The notes under the pieces were generated by a model. That model saw nothing but the letters and a program-made list of their open reading frames with translations. It searched no databases and was not told where the DNA came from. This document shows, in pieces, positions 8,003-16,252 of a stretch of DNA of 46,416 nucleotides. Every line of letters starts with the position of its first letter. Within the stretch, counting starts at the first letter, position 1. Origin of the DNA: CAZPYT01 sp964590955 (lineage in GTDB: Bacteria; Patescibacteriota; WWE3; UBA101185; UBA10185); contig CAZPYT010000004.1 of assembly GCA_964590955.1 (NCBI GenBank), forward strand, positions 1 through 46,416. The letters run 5' to 3'. A program made the translations under genes and the position numbers.

Positions 8003-9199
8003 TTAAATAATCCACAAAAACAAAAAGAAAAGAAGCTCCGTCTGCTGCATAGTCCAGATGTAATGGTCAAAAGTACCTAAAAAAATAAATTGAATAAGCA
8101 GTATAAAAGCAATCGCAGATTTGTTTTTGTAATAAATAAGCCTTTTTATAAAAAATGCGGAAAATAAAGCAAAGCCAACTAATCCGGCTTCGAACATAAT
8201 TAATACAAAAATATTGTGCGGAGGTTGTGCAAATCTTAAGTCTCTAGGGCTGGGAGCAAATTTATCAATGTATGCAGGTGAAGTTGAGGGGCCATAACCA
8301 AACATCGGATGTTGTTTAATAAGGTATGCTGAAGATTTTAACAATTCAATACGCCTGTATATCGAGGGTGTGTCTTTCAATGGAAATATAAACAATGAAC
8401 AAAGTAAAACAAAAGAGCCCAATATAAAATATATCTTTTTATTTTGGAAGCAACAGATCAGCAAAATACCCAAAAGATAACCAACCCAGGCGGTATAGCT
8501 TAAGGTGAAAAATAAGGATACCGAACCCAGAATAAATGCATATATATAGGTTTTACGATGCTGGCCGCTATAAATCTGATAAAAAAGCCAAACTAATAAA
8601 ACACTTAGAAAGCCGCCAAATGTATTCGGATGCCTAAAAGTTCCGTAAGAAGGAACTTTCATATGCCCAAAAAAGGATTCACGTGCAACACCGGGCATGG
8701 ATGCAGCATAGGGTTGTTCACCAAAAAATAAATAGTTATTAAACACAGCGCCTTGGTTAAACCACTGAGCAATTCCCAAAGATCCCAAAAAAATTAGGAT
8801 AAATGCCGTACAAACGTTTAATGTAGACAAAATATATTTTCGGTCAAATAGCTGAGAAATTAAAAATGCTTCAAGAGCATAAAAAACTAAACGAAAAGAT
8901 ACAAACAACGAAGCTCCTAAAAAGGCAGAAGTTAAAGAAACCAGAAAATATACAAAGGCAAACCAAATAAAATAGCGATCAAGCTTCAAAAAATATTCTT
9001 TTAGAGATGAAATGTTTAGTGCTACAAAAAATAAAGCAATAATATCTTGCAAATAAAGTGCAGGTACCAGGTAATCTATGAGGACGCCATTAAAATAAGC
9101 ACGTGAATAATCAAAGTGGTAACCAAGATTTAACGGAAGCGTTAAAAAAATAACCCACAGTAAAGCCTTATTAATTTTAGTTTTGTCGACAACAATCAT
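8003..9199 (-). CDS. O-antigen ligase-like polytopic membrane protein (Wzy/WaaL family)
   Basis: About 398 residues with roughly ten hydrophobic segments. The C-terminal third has the Wzy_C pattern: a large loop with FGYGPSTSPAYIDKF and QPPHNIFVLIMFEAGLVG, where the HN-x(3,4)-L motif is typical of O-antigen ligase/polymerase relatives. Such proteins join polysaccharide chains to lipid carriers or glycoproteins at the outer face of the membrane. ATG at 9199 (MIVVDKTKINKALLW) is preferred. The upstream ATG at 9253 would place a 55-bp repeat inside the coding region and give a charged N-terminus unlike the family. No sugar-transferase genes are adjacent, so substrate is unknown. Confidence 0.75.
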   Translation of the reverse strand: MIVVDKTKINKALLWVIFLTLPLNLGYHFDYSRAYFNGVLIDYLVPALYLQDIIALFFVALNISSLKEYFLKLDRYFIWFAFVYFLVSLTSAFLGASLFVSFRLVFYALEAFLISQLFDRKYILSTLNVCTAFILIFLGSLGIAQWFNQGAVFNNYLFFGEQPYAASMPGVARESFFGHMKVPSYGTFRHPNTFGGFLSVLLVWLFYQIYSGQHRKTYIYAFILGSVSLFFTLSYTAWVGYLLGILLICCFQNKKIYFILGSFVLLCSLFIFPLKDTPSIYRRIELLKSSAYLIKQHPMFGYGPSTSPAYIDKFAPSPRDLRFAQPPHNIFVLIMFEAGLVGFALFSAFFIKRLIYYKNKSAIAFILLIQFIFLGTFDHYIWTMQQTELLFFLFLWII

Positions 9200-9221
9200 T
9201 AGTTCTTTTGCATAATTTTCG

Positions 9222-9276
9222 ACTTTGTATTCGAACAGATATTTACGAAACAAGTATTTAGAAATTATGTTCGGCT
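9222..9276. repeat. 55-bp hairpin repeat, copy 2 (gatD end)
   Basis: Second copy of the element at 2503-2557, same 55-bp length, ACTTTG at one end and 23 of 26 identical bases at the other. The middle 23 bp has diverged (11 of 23 identical) and keeps only a short TTCG/CGAA pairing. It covers the gatD stop codon (9265-9267) and the gap before the O-antigen-ligase-like gene. Confidence 0.45.
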
Positions 9277-10062
9277 AAACCTTTTTATAAGGGCAGTGTG
9301 TGACTCTTTTATAATAGCATCTATAGGCAGTGGTTTGAATCCGACATGCTTAAGTGCCTTAGCAATAAGGTAATCGGCAATGTGAGGATTTTTTGATAAT
9401 AGGGGTCCGTGCATATAAGTACCGATTGTGTTTCTATAATGTATTCCTTCAGTTACATCCTGCTGATTATTACCAAAACCGGAGACAACTTGTCCAAACG
9501 GCCGGCTTGAATTACCTATAAAAGTCTGGCCACCGTGATTTTCAAAACCAACCAAAGTATTGCCTAAACTGTTAATTTCTTTAAAAACAGGATCATCTAA
9601 AATTGACTCGTCTAGATTACAAACAATATTTCCAACACAACGTTTACTCTTATGACCAAAATGGACTGTATAAAGATCAAGTGCAGATAAGCCTTTAATG
9701 TCCAGAGAGGAACCGTCGGCGACAGTGCTGTCAACAGAACGATAATAATGACCCAGAAGCTGATACGAACCGCAGATAAAAAGAGCAACCCCATTTTCCT
9801 CAATGTAATCCTTCACAAAAGATCCTTTGTTTTCAAGTAAATCTTTATATAGTTTTTGCTGGCTTGAGTCGGGACCTCCCCCCATAAAAATTAGATCATA
9901 ATTATGAGATAAAGAACCGGTTATTTTATCAGCAAGTCCCAATTCGGTTACACTTACATCAAATCCACGCTGTTCTGCGCGATATTTTAGTATTTCTATA
10001 TTACCTGTATCACCATATAGATTTAGCTCATGCGGATAAAAATAGGCAATACGGAATTTCAT
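9265..10062 (-). CDS. gatD: Lipid II isoglutaminyl synthase, glutaminase subunit GatD
   Basis: Class I glutamine amidotransferase of the CobB/CobQ type, 265 residues. The nucleophile is Cys97 in FICGSYQLLG, and the His of the triad is probably His218 in YMHGPLLSKNP. The N-terminal motif YFYPHELNLYGDTGNI is characteristic of GatD. With MurT it amidates the D-Glu of lipid II to D-isoglutamine, supplying ammonia. The ATG overlaps the murT stop (ATGA), so the two are translationally coupled, as expected for subunits of one complex. The end of the gene runs into repeat copy 2. Confidence 0.93.
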   Translation of the reverse strand: MKFRIAYFYPHELNLYGDTGNIEILKYRAEQRGFDVSVTELGLADKITGSLSHNYDLIFMGGGPDSSQQKLYKDLLENKGSFVKDYIEENGVALFICGSYQLLGHYYRSVDSTVADGSSLDIKGLSALDLYTVHFGHKSKRCVGNIVCNLDESILDDPVFKEINSLGNTLVGFENHGGQTFIGNSSRPFGQVVSGFGNNQQDVTEGIHYRNTIGTYMHGPLLSKNPHIADYLIAKALKHVGFKPLPIDAIIKESHTALIKRFSRT

Positions 10063-11216
10063 AGTATACGCCTTCCCACCAATATTTTACGCGTAGAAAG
10101 CATAGCTGAATAATTTGGCAGTATCATTATATTCGAACAGGCGTCATTTTTAACAATCAAATCCAAAGATGTTTTTATTGAAACATTAATATTGTCTTGA
10201 TAAATATTTAAACCCGCATAATTCAACCTTACGGCCATATCCAGCGCACGTATACCCGAAACATATATTTTTTTATTTTCTCCTGCTTTTTTCAACTGTT
10301 CAGGAAACACATCATATATCCAGGAAACATCGTGCCCGTCAGGTATATTATCGTTAAGAATAAACAAATAAGTATCATAAGCGTTAGAGGCACTTACAAG
10401 CATTTCTAAATTGTAATTTAAGCTCGCCGGATTTTTTGCCAGTAATAGTGTAAAACTTTTACCCTGATACGAGACTTTTTCACCACGACCGTAGGCATAA
10501 GAAAAGTCATTGAGATATGTGTGTGCTCTATCAGAATTTATACCTAAGCTTTCAGCAATGCGTACAGAACAATTTACATTTTTATTATTAAAATTGTTAT
10601 TAAGGTTCCGGGCATTATGCGCACCCGGCAACCCATTAAACCAAAGGGTTTCAACACGCGACATATTCAGTTCTTTGGACAATTTATGGAAATAATCATG
10701 AGTATCATCTAAAACTAGAGTAATTGGTTGTTGAAAAGATTTCAAAGAGGCAAGCCATTTTTCATAAACAATATCAGTTTCCCAATGACGATCAAGTTGA
10801 TCACGAGAGATATTAAGCAACGAAATGACAGTAGGCTTAAGTCTTTTCAAAAGTTCGGGTAGGGTAAATTCGTCAACTTCTAAAACCAGTACATCAAATT
10901 TAAGTCTTCCTAAAAAGTCAGTATTAAGCAAAAGAGTACTTAAGATGCCATTAAGTAAATTAGCCCCGGATGCATTGTATAAAACACGTTTACCGTCTTT
11001 GGTTAATATATGCGCAGTAAGCTTTGCCGTAGTCGTTTTACCATTAGTGCCGCTGATAAAAATAAGTTGTTTCGGCAAACAGGACATGAATTGTTTCCAT
11101 ATTGTCGGGTTTAAGTGCATAACAATATGTCCCGGCCATGTATTTCCTGAACCAATATTTAATAGTTTGCTACACAAACTAATTATTTTCGCTATGTAAA
11201 TTGATAATAAATACAT
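10059..11216 (-). CDS. murT: Lipid II isoglutaminyl synthase, Mur-ligase subunit MurT
   Basis: Mur ligase family protein with P-loop SGTNGKTTT at 55-63, the central-domain stretch VLEVDEFTLPELLKRLKPTVISLLNISRDQLDRHWE, and a DUF1727-type C-terminal domain (NYNLEMLVSASNAYDTYLFILND, VSWIYDV). It activates the D-Glu carboxylate of lipid II with ATP for amidation by GatD. It has 385 residues, shorter than MurT of Firmicutes. The four-cysteine zinc ribbon found in the staphylococcal protein is missing: the corresponding region (WFNGLPGAHNARNLNNNFNNK) has no CxxC pair. It lies directly next to the candidate replication origin and starts at the edge of it. Confidence 0.9.
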   Translation of the reverse strand: MYLLSIYIAKIISLCSKLLNIGSGNTWPGHIVMHLNPTIWKQFMSCLPKQLIFISGTNGKTTTAKLTAHILTKDGKRVLYNASGANLLNGILSTLLLNTDFLGRLKFDVLVLEVDEFTLPELLKRLKPTVISLLNISRDQLDRHWETDIVYEKWLASLKSFQQPITLVLDDTHDYFHKLSKELNMSRVETLWFNGLPGAHNARNLNNNFNNKNVNCSVRIAESLGINSDRAHTYLNDFSYAYGRGEKVSYQGKSFTLLLAKNPASLNYNLEMLVSASNAYDTYLFILNDNIPDGHDVSWIYDVFPEQLKKAGENKKIYVSGIRALDMAVRLNYAGLNIYQDNINVSIKTSLDLIVKNDACSNIMILPNYSAMLSTRKILVGRRIL

Positions 11217-11544
11217 TTACTTGTACACAACCTTTCTTATCTAATTATATATATAATAAGTAGTAGTTATAGTAGTCAGTGTGTACATGTGTAAAACGCA
11301 TAATATACTGTTATGTCACCTAATTGTTTATGCACGCTTTGTGTAAAGCTGCTTTATGTTGTTTCTTTCAGCTTTTAACCTTTCTTATAGGGGCATACCT
11401 CTATATAGCGGGCTGTCTAGTTGTTGATAAATGTCTTCATTTTGTTGATAAAAATGTGGATAAATTCTGGGTTATCCTAAACGTCTTATAGTACTTTACT
11501 CTATTCTCCATAACAATCCACATGTTTTCCACTTGCCTATATTT
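11217..11544. other. Candidate chromosomal replication origin (oriC)
   Basis: The 328-bp gene-free stretch after dnaA. Read on the minus strand it shows, in order: an exact DnaA box TTATCCACA (11455-11463), two TTATCAACA boxes (11443-11451 and 11422-11430), weaker boxes including TTTTACACA (11288-11296) and ATGTACACA (11280-11288), then the trinucleotide run CTACTATAACTACTACTT (11258-11275), then an AT-rich tract of about 20 bp (11238-11257). The CTA run has the same orientation and box-trio-AT order as the DnaA-trio of Bacillus subtilis oriC, where DnaA loads on single-stranded DNA. TTATGCACG at 11328-11336 is a further near-match on the plus strand. Location next to dnaA supports the call. 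GC skew over the genome was not available. Confidence 0.75.
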
Positions 11545-12933
11545 TTAAATCAGTTGTCTGACATTAACTACGTCCTGTCTGACTTTTCCCATTTCTTTCA
11601 TCTCATCTTCTACTTTTTTTATCCCGTGCATTATTGTTGTATGATCTCTACCTCCAAGGTGTTCCCCAATGTTCATTAACGGTGCATCTGTTAATTCTCT
11701 TATCAAATACATTGCTACTTGTCTTGGAATTACAATCTCTTTTGTACGTCTTTTTCCTTTTAAATCCGGTATTTTTATTGAATAGTATTTTCCCACTGCT
11801 TTTAGAATTTGCATGGGTGTTACAAATTTACTATTCTTCATAGTCATGTTTTTTCCCAGCGTTTGTTCTGCGAGCTCTTTGGTTGGACTAATTCCGCGAG
11901 ATTTTGCTGCAGCCATCACCTGCATATATGCACCTTCTAATTCTCTAATGTTAGAAGCAATATTTTGAGCTATATAGTCAATAACTTCATTTGGAATTAT
12001 ATCCTTGTTGTTATCCCTTTTTGTTCTAAGTATCGCTGTGCGCAACTCGGAATCAGGCAGCTGAATGTCTGCAATGATGCCACTGCTGAATCTTGAGGTT
12101 ATCCTTTTTTCCAAGTTGACAAAGTCTTTCGGGGGGCGATCCGAAGTAAGTATTATTTGTTTTCCTGCCATATATAAGGTATTAAAAGTGTGAAAAAATT
12201 CCATTTGCGTGGACTCTCTGCCAATTATGAATTGAATATCGTCGATCAGGAGTACATCTACTTTTCTAAATTTATTTCTAAATTCATTCGAGGCATACTT
12301 ACCTCGATTTCCGCTTTGTATTGCTTCAATAAGCTCGTTCATAAAAGCTTCTCCTGTTGTATAAAGCACGTTCATTTCAGGAAAGTTTTCCATTATTTTA
12401 TTGCCTATTGCTTGCGTTAAGTGCGTTTTTCCCAGGCCTACCCCGGAGTATAGAAAAAACGGATTATAATTTTCTCCGGGTTTTTCAGCTACAGCCTGAG
12501 CAATCGCTACTGCCAGCTGATTGCTGCTGCCGATTATGAAATTTTCGAACCTGAATTTTGGCGCAATCCCGGACGCGCGTATTTTTACATTGTTTGGTTG
12601 AGCAGCTTTTTTAGAAGGTTCGAATAGAGGCCCAACCGGTAAGTTTTGTTTATGTTGATCTGCGGTTTTTATAGAGCCTATTTCGATAGTCACCTTTACC
12701 TTAGTTTTAGCCACTCTATTTACAGCATCCTCTATCAATGACAAAAACTTCTGAAGCTGTTTTTTTGCATAGGGCATATCTACCAGCAGTGTCAGCTCAT
12801 TTGCTGATTTGTATTCCGGAGAGATCTTTTTCACCCAGGTGTTATACATTAATGGATTTAGCTCAGTTTCTAAGATACCTAGAACTTTTTTCCAAAAGAT
12901 ATGCAAATTTTCACTTGAAAAATCACTATTCAC
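11545..12933 (-). CDS. dnaA: Chromosomal replication initiator DnaA
   Basis: AAA+ initiator protein, 462 residues, complete. Domain I is at about 1-85, then a short linker. The AAA+ domain has Walker A GVGLGKT at 164-170 and Walker B VDVLLIDDIQF. Domain IV carries the DNA-binding signature GGRDHTTIMHGIKKV from about residue 427. It binds DnaA boxes and opens the origin; the candidate oriC lies directly downstream and one exact DnaA box lies upstream. The start codon is GTG at 12933 (N-terminus MNSDFSSENLHIFWKKVL), which fits domain I. dnaN does not follow it; murT-gatD lie beyond the origin instead. Confidence 0.98.
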   Translation of the reverse strand: MNSDFSSENLHIFWKKVLGILETELNPLMYNTWVKKISPEYKSANELTLLVDMPYAKKQLQKFLSLIEDAVNRVAKTKVKVTIEIGSIKTADQHKQNLPVGPLFEPSKKAAQPNNVKIRASGIAPKFRFENFIIGSSNQLAVAIAQAVAEKPGENYNPFFLYSGVGLGKTHLTQAIGNKIMENFPEMNVLYTTGEAFMNELIEAIQSGNRGKYASNEFRNKFRKVDVLLIDDIQFIIGRESTQMEFFHTFNTLYMAGKQIILTSDRPPKDFVNLEKRITSRFSSGIIADIQLPDSELRTAILRTKRDNNKDIIPNEVIDYIAQNIASNIRELEGAYMQVMAAAKSRGISPTKELAEQTLGKNMTMKNSKFVTPMQILKAVGKYYSIKIPDLKGKRRTKEIVIPRQVAMYLIRELTDAPLMNIGEHLGGRDHTTIMHGIKKVEDEMKEMGKVRQDVVNVRQLI

Positions 12934-12994
12934 TGGTTTTTAAGGCAGAATTTGTTAGCAGGTTAACTAATATACTGGCGTAATTCTACAAAAG

Positions 12995-13003
12995 TTATCC
13001 ACA
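12995..13003 (+). promoter_or_regulatory. DnaA box in the dnaA upstream region
   Basis: Exact TTATCCACA 62 bp upstream of the dnaA start. A weak -10-like TATATT (minus strand, about 12969-12974) lies between it and the gene. Such a box is well placed for autoregulation of dnaA; the promoter itself is not convincing. Confidence 0.55.
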
Positions 13004-13042
13004 ATGAAGAAGCGACACAAATTGCTATTATGTCGGTAGCTC

Positions 13043-13795
13043 TTATCCTTCGTTTGCGATCTGGTCGCGGGCTGTCTTATCCATATATTCTGCTAAAGTG
13101 TAGTCCATCATTATGTCCAAATTCACAAAATCTTTTACAAACAGCACTGCCTTTTCCGGATATTCATCCCTATATAACCCGTCAGGCCATATTATAACTG
13201 TGTCCATGTTTGCTTTTGCAGAAGACTCTGCACCTCTCACAGAATCTTCGAAAACCATTACCTGCTCTGATTTTACATTTATTTTTTTTGCTGCTGTATT
13301 GTAAATCTCAGGTGATGGCTTTGGATGTTTTACATCTTCTGCAGTAATTATTAAATCAAATATTGAAGAGTTGATTGCTATTGTATCTAAGACAGTATCT
13401 ACTATTTGTCTTCTGCTATTTGAAACCAATGCTGACGGCATTTTTCTATCTTTAATTTTTCCGAGATAAGTGAAAAATCCCGGTGTGATCTCCGGGGGAT
13501 TGTTTTGTATTTCTGCAATAAAAAACTCGTTTACTTTATTTACTAAGATGTCGATTGGTACAGGATTTGGTCTCAGTGGGTTTTCGGGATATTTAAACTT
13601 ATCGTAGTCAGCCAGTCTTTTAATTTCATCCCTCAAGTTAAAACCTCTCAAAAAGGCACTTTTCTCGAGACCGATAAACCCCACAGCATTTACGACTTTA
13701 TTGAACGCTCTTTGCCAGTGTTCTGCTGTGTCCACAATAGTTCCATCCATATCAAAAAATATTGCTTTTTTATTTTCAAATAATTTTTTATACAT
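13043..13795 (-). CDS. HAD-superfamily hydrolase (phosphatase/phosphoglucomutase-like)
   Basis: 250 residues with all HAD motifs: motif I FFDMDGTIVDT (nucleophile Asp plus acid/base Asp), a helical cap at about 20-110, motif II SALVSNS, motif III Lys in KHPKPSPEIY, and motif IV VFEDSVRGAESS. The helical cap and KPSPEIY-FEDS pattern place it with beta-phosphoglucomutase and phosphoglycolate-phosphatase-like enzymes. The phosphorylated substrate cannot be told from sequence. It is followed upstream, 1 nt away, by a small membrane-protein gene, so the two are probably co-transcribed. Confidence 0.85.
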   Translation of the reverse strand: MYKKLFENKKAIFFDMDGTIVDTAEHWQRAFNKVVNAVGFIGLEKSAFLRGFNLRDEIKRLADYDKFKYPENPLRPNPVPIDILVNKVNEFFIAEIQNNPPEITPGFFTYLGKIKDRKMPSALVSNSRRQIVDTVLDTIAINSSIFDLIITAEDVKHPKPSPEIYNTAAKKINVKSEQVMVFEDSVRGAESSAKANMDTVIIWPDGLYRDEYPEKAVLFVKDFVNLDIMMDYTLAEYMDKTARDQIANEG

Positions 13796-13796
13796 A

Positions 13797-13988
13797 CTAC
13801 AGCCCAGGCTCCTGCATTTTTTTCATAGCTTTTCTAACGCCTATGTAAATTTTTACTAAAAAAATCGGCCCCAGCAGCGCATTGATAAAAAAACCGAAAA
13901 ACCCGCTTTCTCCTTTAAAAACAAGATAAAAACCGTAAACAGCACCTATAACAAGATATATGATTACCAGTACAGTTAATATTTGCAT
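13797..13988 (-). CDS. Small two-helix membrane protein
   Basis: 63 residues: hydrophobic segment at about 2-24 (ILTVLVIIYLVIGAVYGFYLVF), a short Gly-rich loop (KGESGFFGF), a second hydrophobic segment at about 32-50 and a basic tail (GVRKAMKKMQ). I do not recognise a family. It ends 1 nt before the HAD gene and is divergent from the zinc-ribbon gene, so it is likely the first gene of a two-gene unit. Confidence 0.6.
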   Translation of the reverse strand: MQILTVLVIIYLVIGAVYGFYLVFKGESGFFGFFINALLGPIFLVKIYIGVRKAMKKMQEPGL

Positions 13989-14011
13989 GATTATATGTTA
14001 ACATTTTTGGT

Positions 14012-14284
14012 ATGAAAGACATAAATGATTTATCAGCAGATGCTGTAGCTACTGAAGATGAGGGTTATGTACATGATGACTCTCATTCTCATTTAAAATT
14101 CACTTGTCCCAATTGCGGAAATATTTCTCGGGATGACGTGTTGTTTTTGTGCAACACGTGTGATTCCAGCGATTTACTGGAGAAAGACGGAGTTTATATG
14201 TGTCCGTCTTGTTTAGTACCCGGAGAAAATTTTGAATGCAATCTTTGCGGATCTGATGAAGTGACGATGAGAGAAACAAAATAA
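14012..14284 (+). CDS. Zinc-ribbon protein with four CxxC motifs
   Basis: 90 residues. An acidic N-terminal 28 residues with His-rich HDDSHSH is followed by four CxxC knuckles at 32-35 (CPNC), 47-50 (CNTC), 64-67 (CPSC) and 76-79 (CNLC). Paired CPxC/CxxC knuckles suggest two zinc ribbons, as in rubredoxin-like or double-zinc-ribbon proteins. Partner and function are unknown. It is one of the few plus-strand genes in this part and is divergent from the small membrane protein gene. Confidence 0.75.
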   Translation: MKDINDLSADAVATEDEGYVHDDSHSHLKFTCPNCGNISRDDVLFLCNTCDSSDLLEKDGVYMCPSCLVPGENFECNLCGSDEVTMRETK

Positions 14285-14295
14285 TATTCGGCACA

Positions 14296-14745
14296 CTAAT
14301 CTTGCAGCGAATAGTATTCTTTAAGAATAAGTGCTGCTGACAAGTCGTCCACGTTGCCGTGTTTGATTTTGGTTATTCCTAGGTCTATGTTTTCTGTTTT
14401 TAAATCCTGAGTGGTTCTGAATTCATTAACAAAAATGACTTCTTTTTTTGTAACAATTTTGAAAAACTTAGCGAAAGTTCTAACCTTTTTCGACTGCTCC
14501 GTTTCTTTTCCATTGGGAGTCAAAGGCAAACCAATGACCACCCTATTTACTTTATTTTCCATAACATATCTGTTGATCTCGTGAATTGCTGTTTGTGTGT
14601 TTCTGGCGTCTACTATACAAAGTGGCGTTGCAATTCCATTTCTCCCTAAAGCTAGGCCAATATTTACTTCCCCATAATCAATACCCATTAATAATGCGTC
14701 TTTTTTAAATTTTTTGTCTTTGCCCACTTGCTTATTCTCTTTCAA
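14296..14745 (-). CDS. ruvX: RuvX/YqgF-family putative Holliday junction resolvase
   Basis: 149-residue RNase H-fold protein. Motifs: LMGIDYGEVNIGLALG (first catalytic Asp at about 23), VVIGLPLTPNGKETEQS, VNEFRTT (Glu) and NVDDLSAALILKEYY (last Asp). In E. coli this family matures 16S rRNA 5' ends and is also described as a resolvase. The 5' end overlaps the baseplate-J-like gene by 14 nt, so it is the last gene of the long minus-strand cluster, although its job is probably unrelated. Confidence 0.9.
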   Translation of the reverse strand: MKENKQVGKDKKFKKDALLMGIDYGEVNIGLALGRNGIATPLCIVDARNTQTAIHEINRYVMENKVNRVVIGLPLTPNGKETEQSKKVRTFAKFFKIVTKKEVIFVNEFRTTQDLKTENIDLGITKIKHGNVDDLSAALILKEYYSLQD

Positions 14746-16252
14746 TTGTAATATTTATGCGGCTTCTGTCTTTAGGAACATAATCGAAAAAAGGTATTCT
14801 GGGAGATAAATTGAATTCGTAAGTTTTTATGTTTCTAATACTGCCAATAATTTTTTGTGCTTCAGGTACGGTTAAGCCCATTAACGACTCCTTTACAGAT
14901 TCTTCAGAGATTTCAGGTATCACAAATGTTTTTAAGGTTACCTGTAAGTCTGCTTCGTTTGTAGATACCACTGCTGAGTCTGTGTTTCCTAGGACTTCTA
15001 CATTTACAATTCTTTCTTTGGTTGAAAGCACAAATCCTTCAGGCACATAGTCTTTTACAATTTTATCTATTAGTGCATCCAGTTCAGCCGGTTTATATGT
15101 CAATGCATTTGCTTGAAATGTTTGTTTTAATGTTACTCTTTCTGCTTCGGCATTTAGGGTTGCACTCAATTCTTCTTTTGTAATCTGCACAGTTTGCGAG
15201 CCGGTAATAAGTTTATTTTCTTTAGGAATAGCTGCTTCTAAAGCCCTCAATACCTTTTCTTCTGAGTTATCCGAAAGTTTTTTCTTTAGTGCATCAATAT
15301 CTACTTGTGTTACGATGGCAACCTCGTCTTCCAGCCCGCCTGTAAAATCTTTTTTTGCTTCTGCGGTAAATTCTGTACTTTTTTGATCTTCTACGGATAA
15401 TTTTGAACTTTCGTCAATATTGTACTTCTCTCCAAAGTCTTTTGCCTCTACATCAGCTTCTTCCTGACCTTTCAAATAAGTTATCAATAGAGGGTTCTCC
15501 GGATCAGGATCCTGTTCTTCTCGGGCAGGTACAGTTACATCTTCAGTGAGTTCAAATATATATTCTTTTCCTTTATCATCTTTATAAGTTAAGTCAGTTC
15601 CTTTTTTAAATTTTTTATCTTCGTCGGTGTTGTTAAAAATTATTGCTACACCTTTTGCTTTTTCCCCAACTATTTTTTCTCCTGTAGTTTTTTCTTCAGC
15701 CTCGTCATCCACAGAGGCTCCCACTGTATATCCTTTTAGTATTTTTTCTGAGGGACTAGTTTCAGCGCCATTTATAACTTTTACTTCCAAACTTCTTGTA
15801 AGCGGTTGAGAATTTACTACAACCTTAACGTTGGCTTGAGGCTTTTGACCAATATATTTATACGAGAAGAAAACAGCAATTATAAGGAGTGCTGTTAAAA
15901 TTCCCAAAAATACAAATTTTTTAGCCCCAAAAGAAAATCTTGGCATTTTGAATTTTGGCGCCTTGAAAGTTTTAGCCGGAACTTGCTCTTCTAGCTCTGC
16001 AATGTCTTCTTCGGTAGCTTGATTTTCAGATAGCCCTTCTATTAAGTTTAGTCCATTATCATCTTCAGTCATAAAATTCAAACTGATTTCTTCTTTTTCA
16101 GCCCATGTTTTTAAAAGTTTTAGATTTATTACATTTTCAAATAATACGGACCCTTCCGGTATTACAAGTTCTATTCCTTTGTCATTAATGTTTTTTAATT
16201 TATTTATAATGTTCAATACATCATCGTGTATTTCTATTTCAATTTTTATCAT
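14732..16252 (-). CDS. Baseplate J-like single-pass membrane protein
   Basis: 506 residues. A small N-terminal domain (IELVIPEGSVLFENVINLKLLKTWAE, about 28-53), an acidic linker, one transmembrane helix at about 112-130 (FVFLGILTALLIIAVFFSYKYI) and a large beta-rich outer part. The outer part contains KIVGEKAKGVAIIFNN and FKKGTDLTYKDDKGKEYIFEL...VTVPA, the pattern I associate with baseplate J/gp47-like proteins of Patescibacteria. The outer region would lie across the membrane and could form part of a tube or ring, by analogy with phage baseplates. This is inference. Its start overlaps the PilM-like gene by 4 nt, so the two are coupled. It does not show neighbouring phage tail genes. Confidence 0.6.
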   Translation of the reverse strand: MIKIEIEIHDDVLNIINKLKNINDKGIELVIPEGSVLFENVINLKLLKTWAEKEEISLNFMTEDDNGLNLIEGLSENQATEEDIAELEEQVPAKTFKAPKFKMPRFSFGAKKFVFLGILTALLIIAVFFSYKYIGQKPQANVKVVVNSQPLTRSLEVKVINGAETSPSEKILKGYTVGASVDDEAEEKTTGEKIVGEKAKGVAIIFNNTDEDKKFKKGTDLTYKDDKGKEYIFELTEDVTVPAREEQDPDPENPLLITYLKGQEEADVEAKDFGEKYNIDESSKLSVEDQKSTEFTAEAKKDFTGGLEDEVAIVTQVDIDALKKKLSDNSEEKVLRALEAAIPKENKLITGSQTVQITKEELSATLNAEAERVTLKQTFQANALTYKPAELDALIDKIVKDYVPEGFVLSTKERIVNVEVLGNTDSAVVSTNEADLQVTLKTFVIPEISEESVKESLMGLTVPEAQKIIGSIRNIKTYEFNLSPRIPFFDYVPKDRSRINITIERE

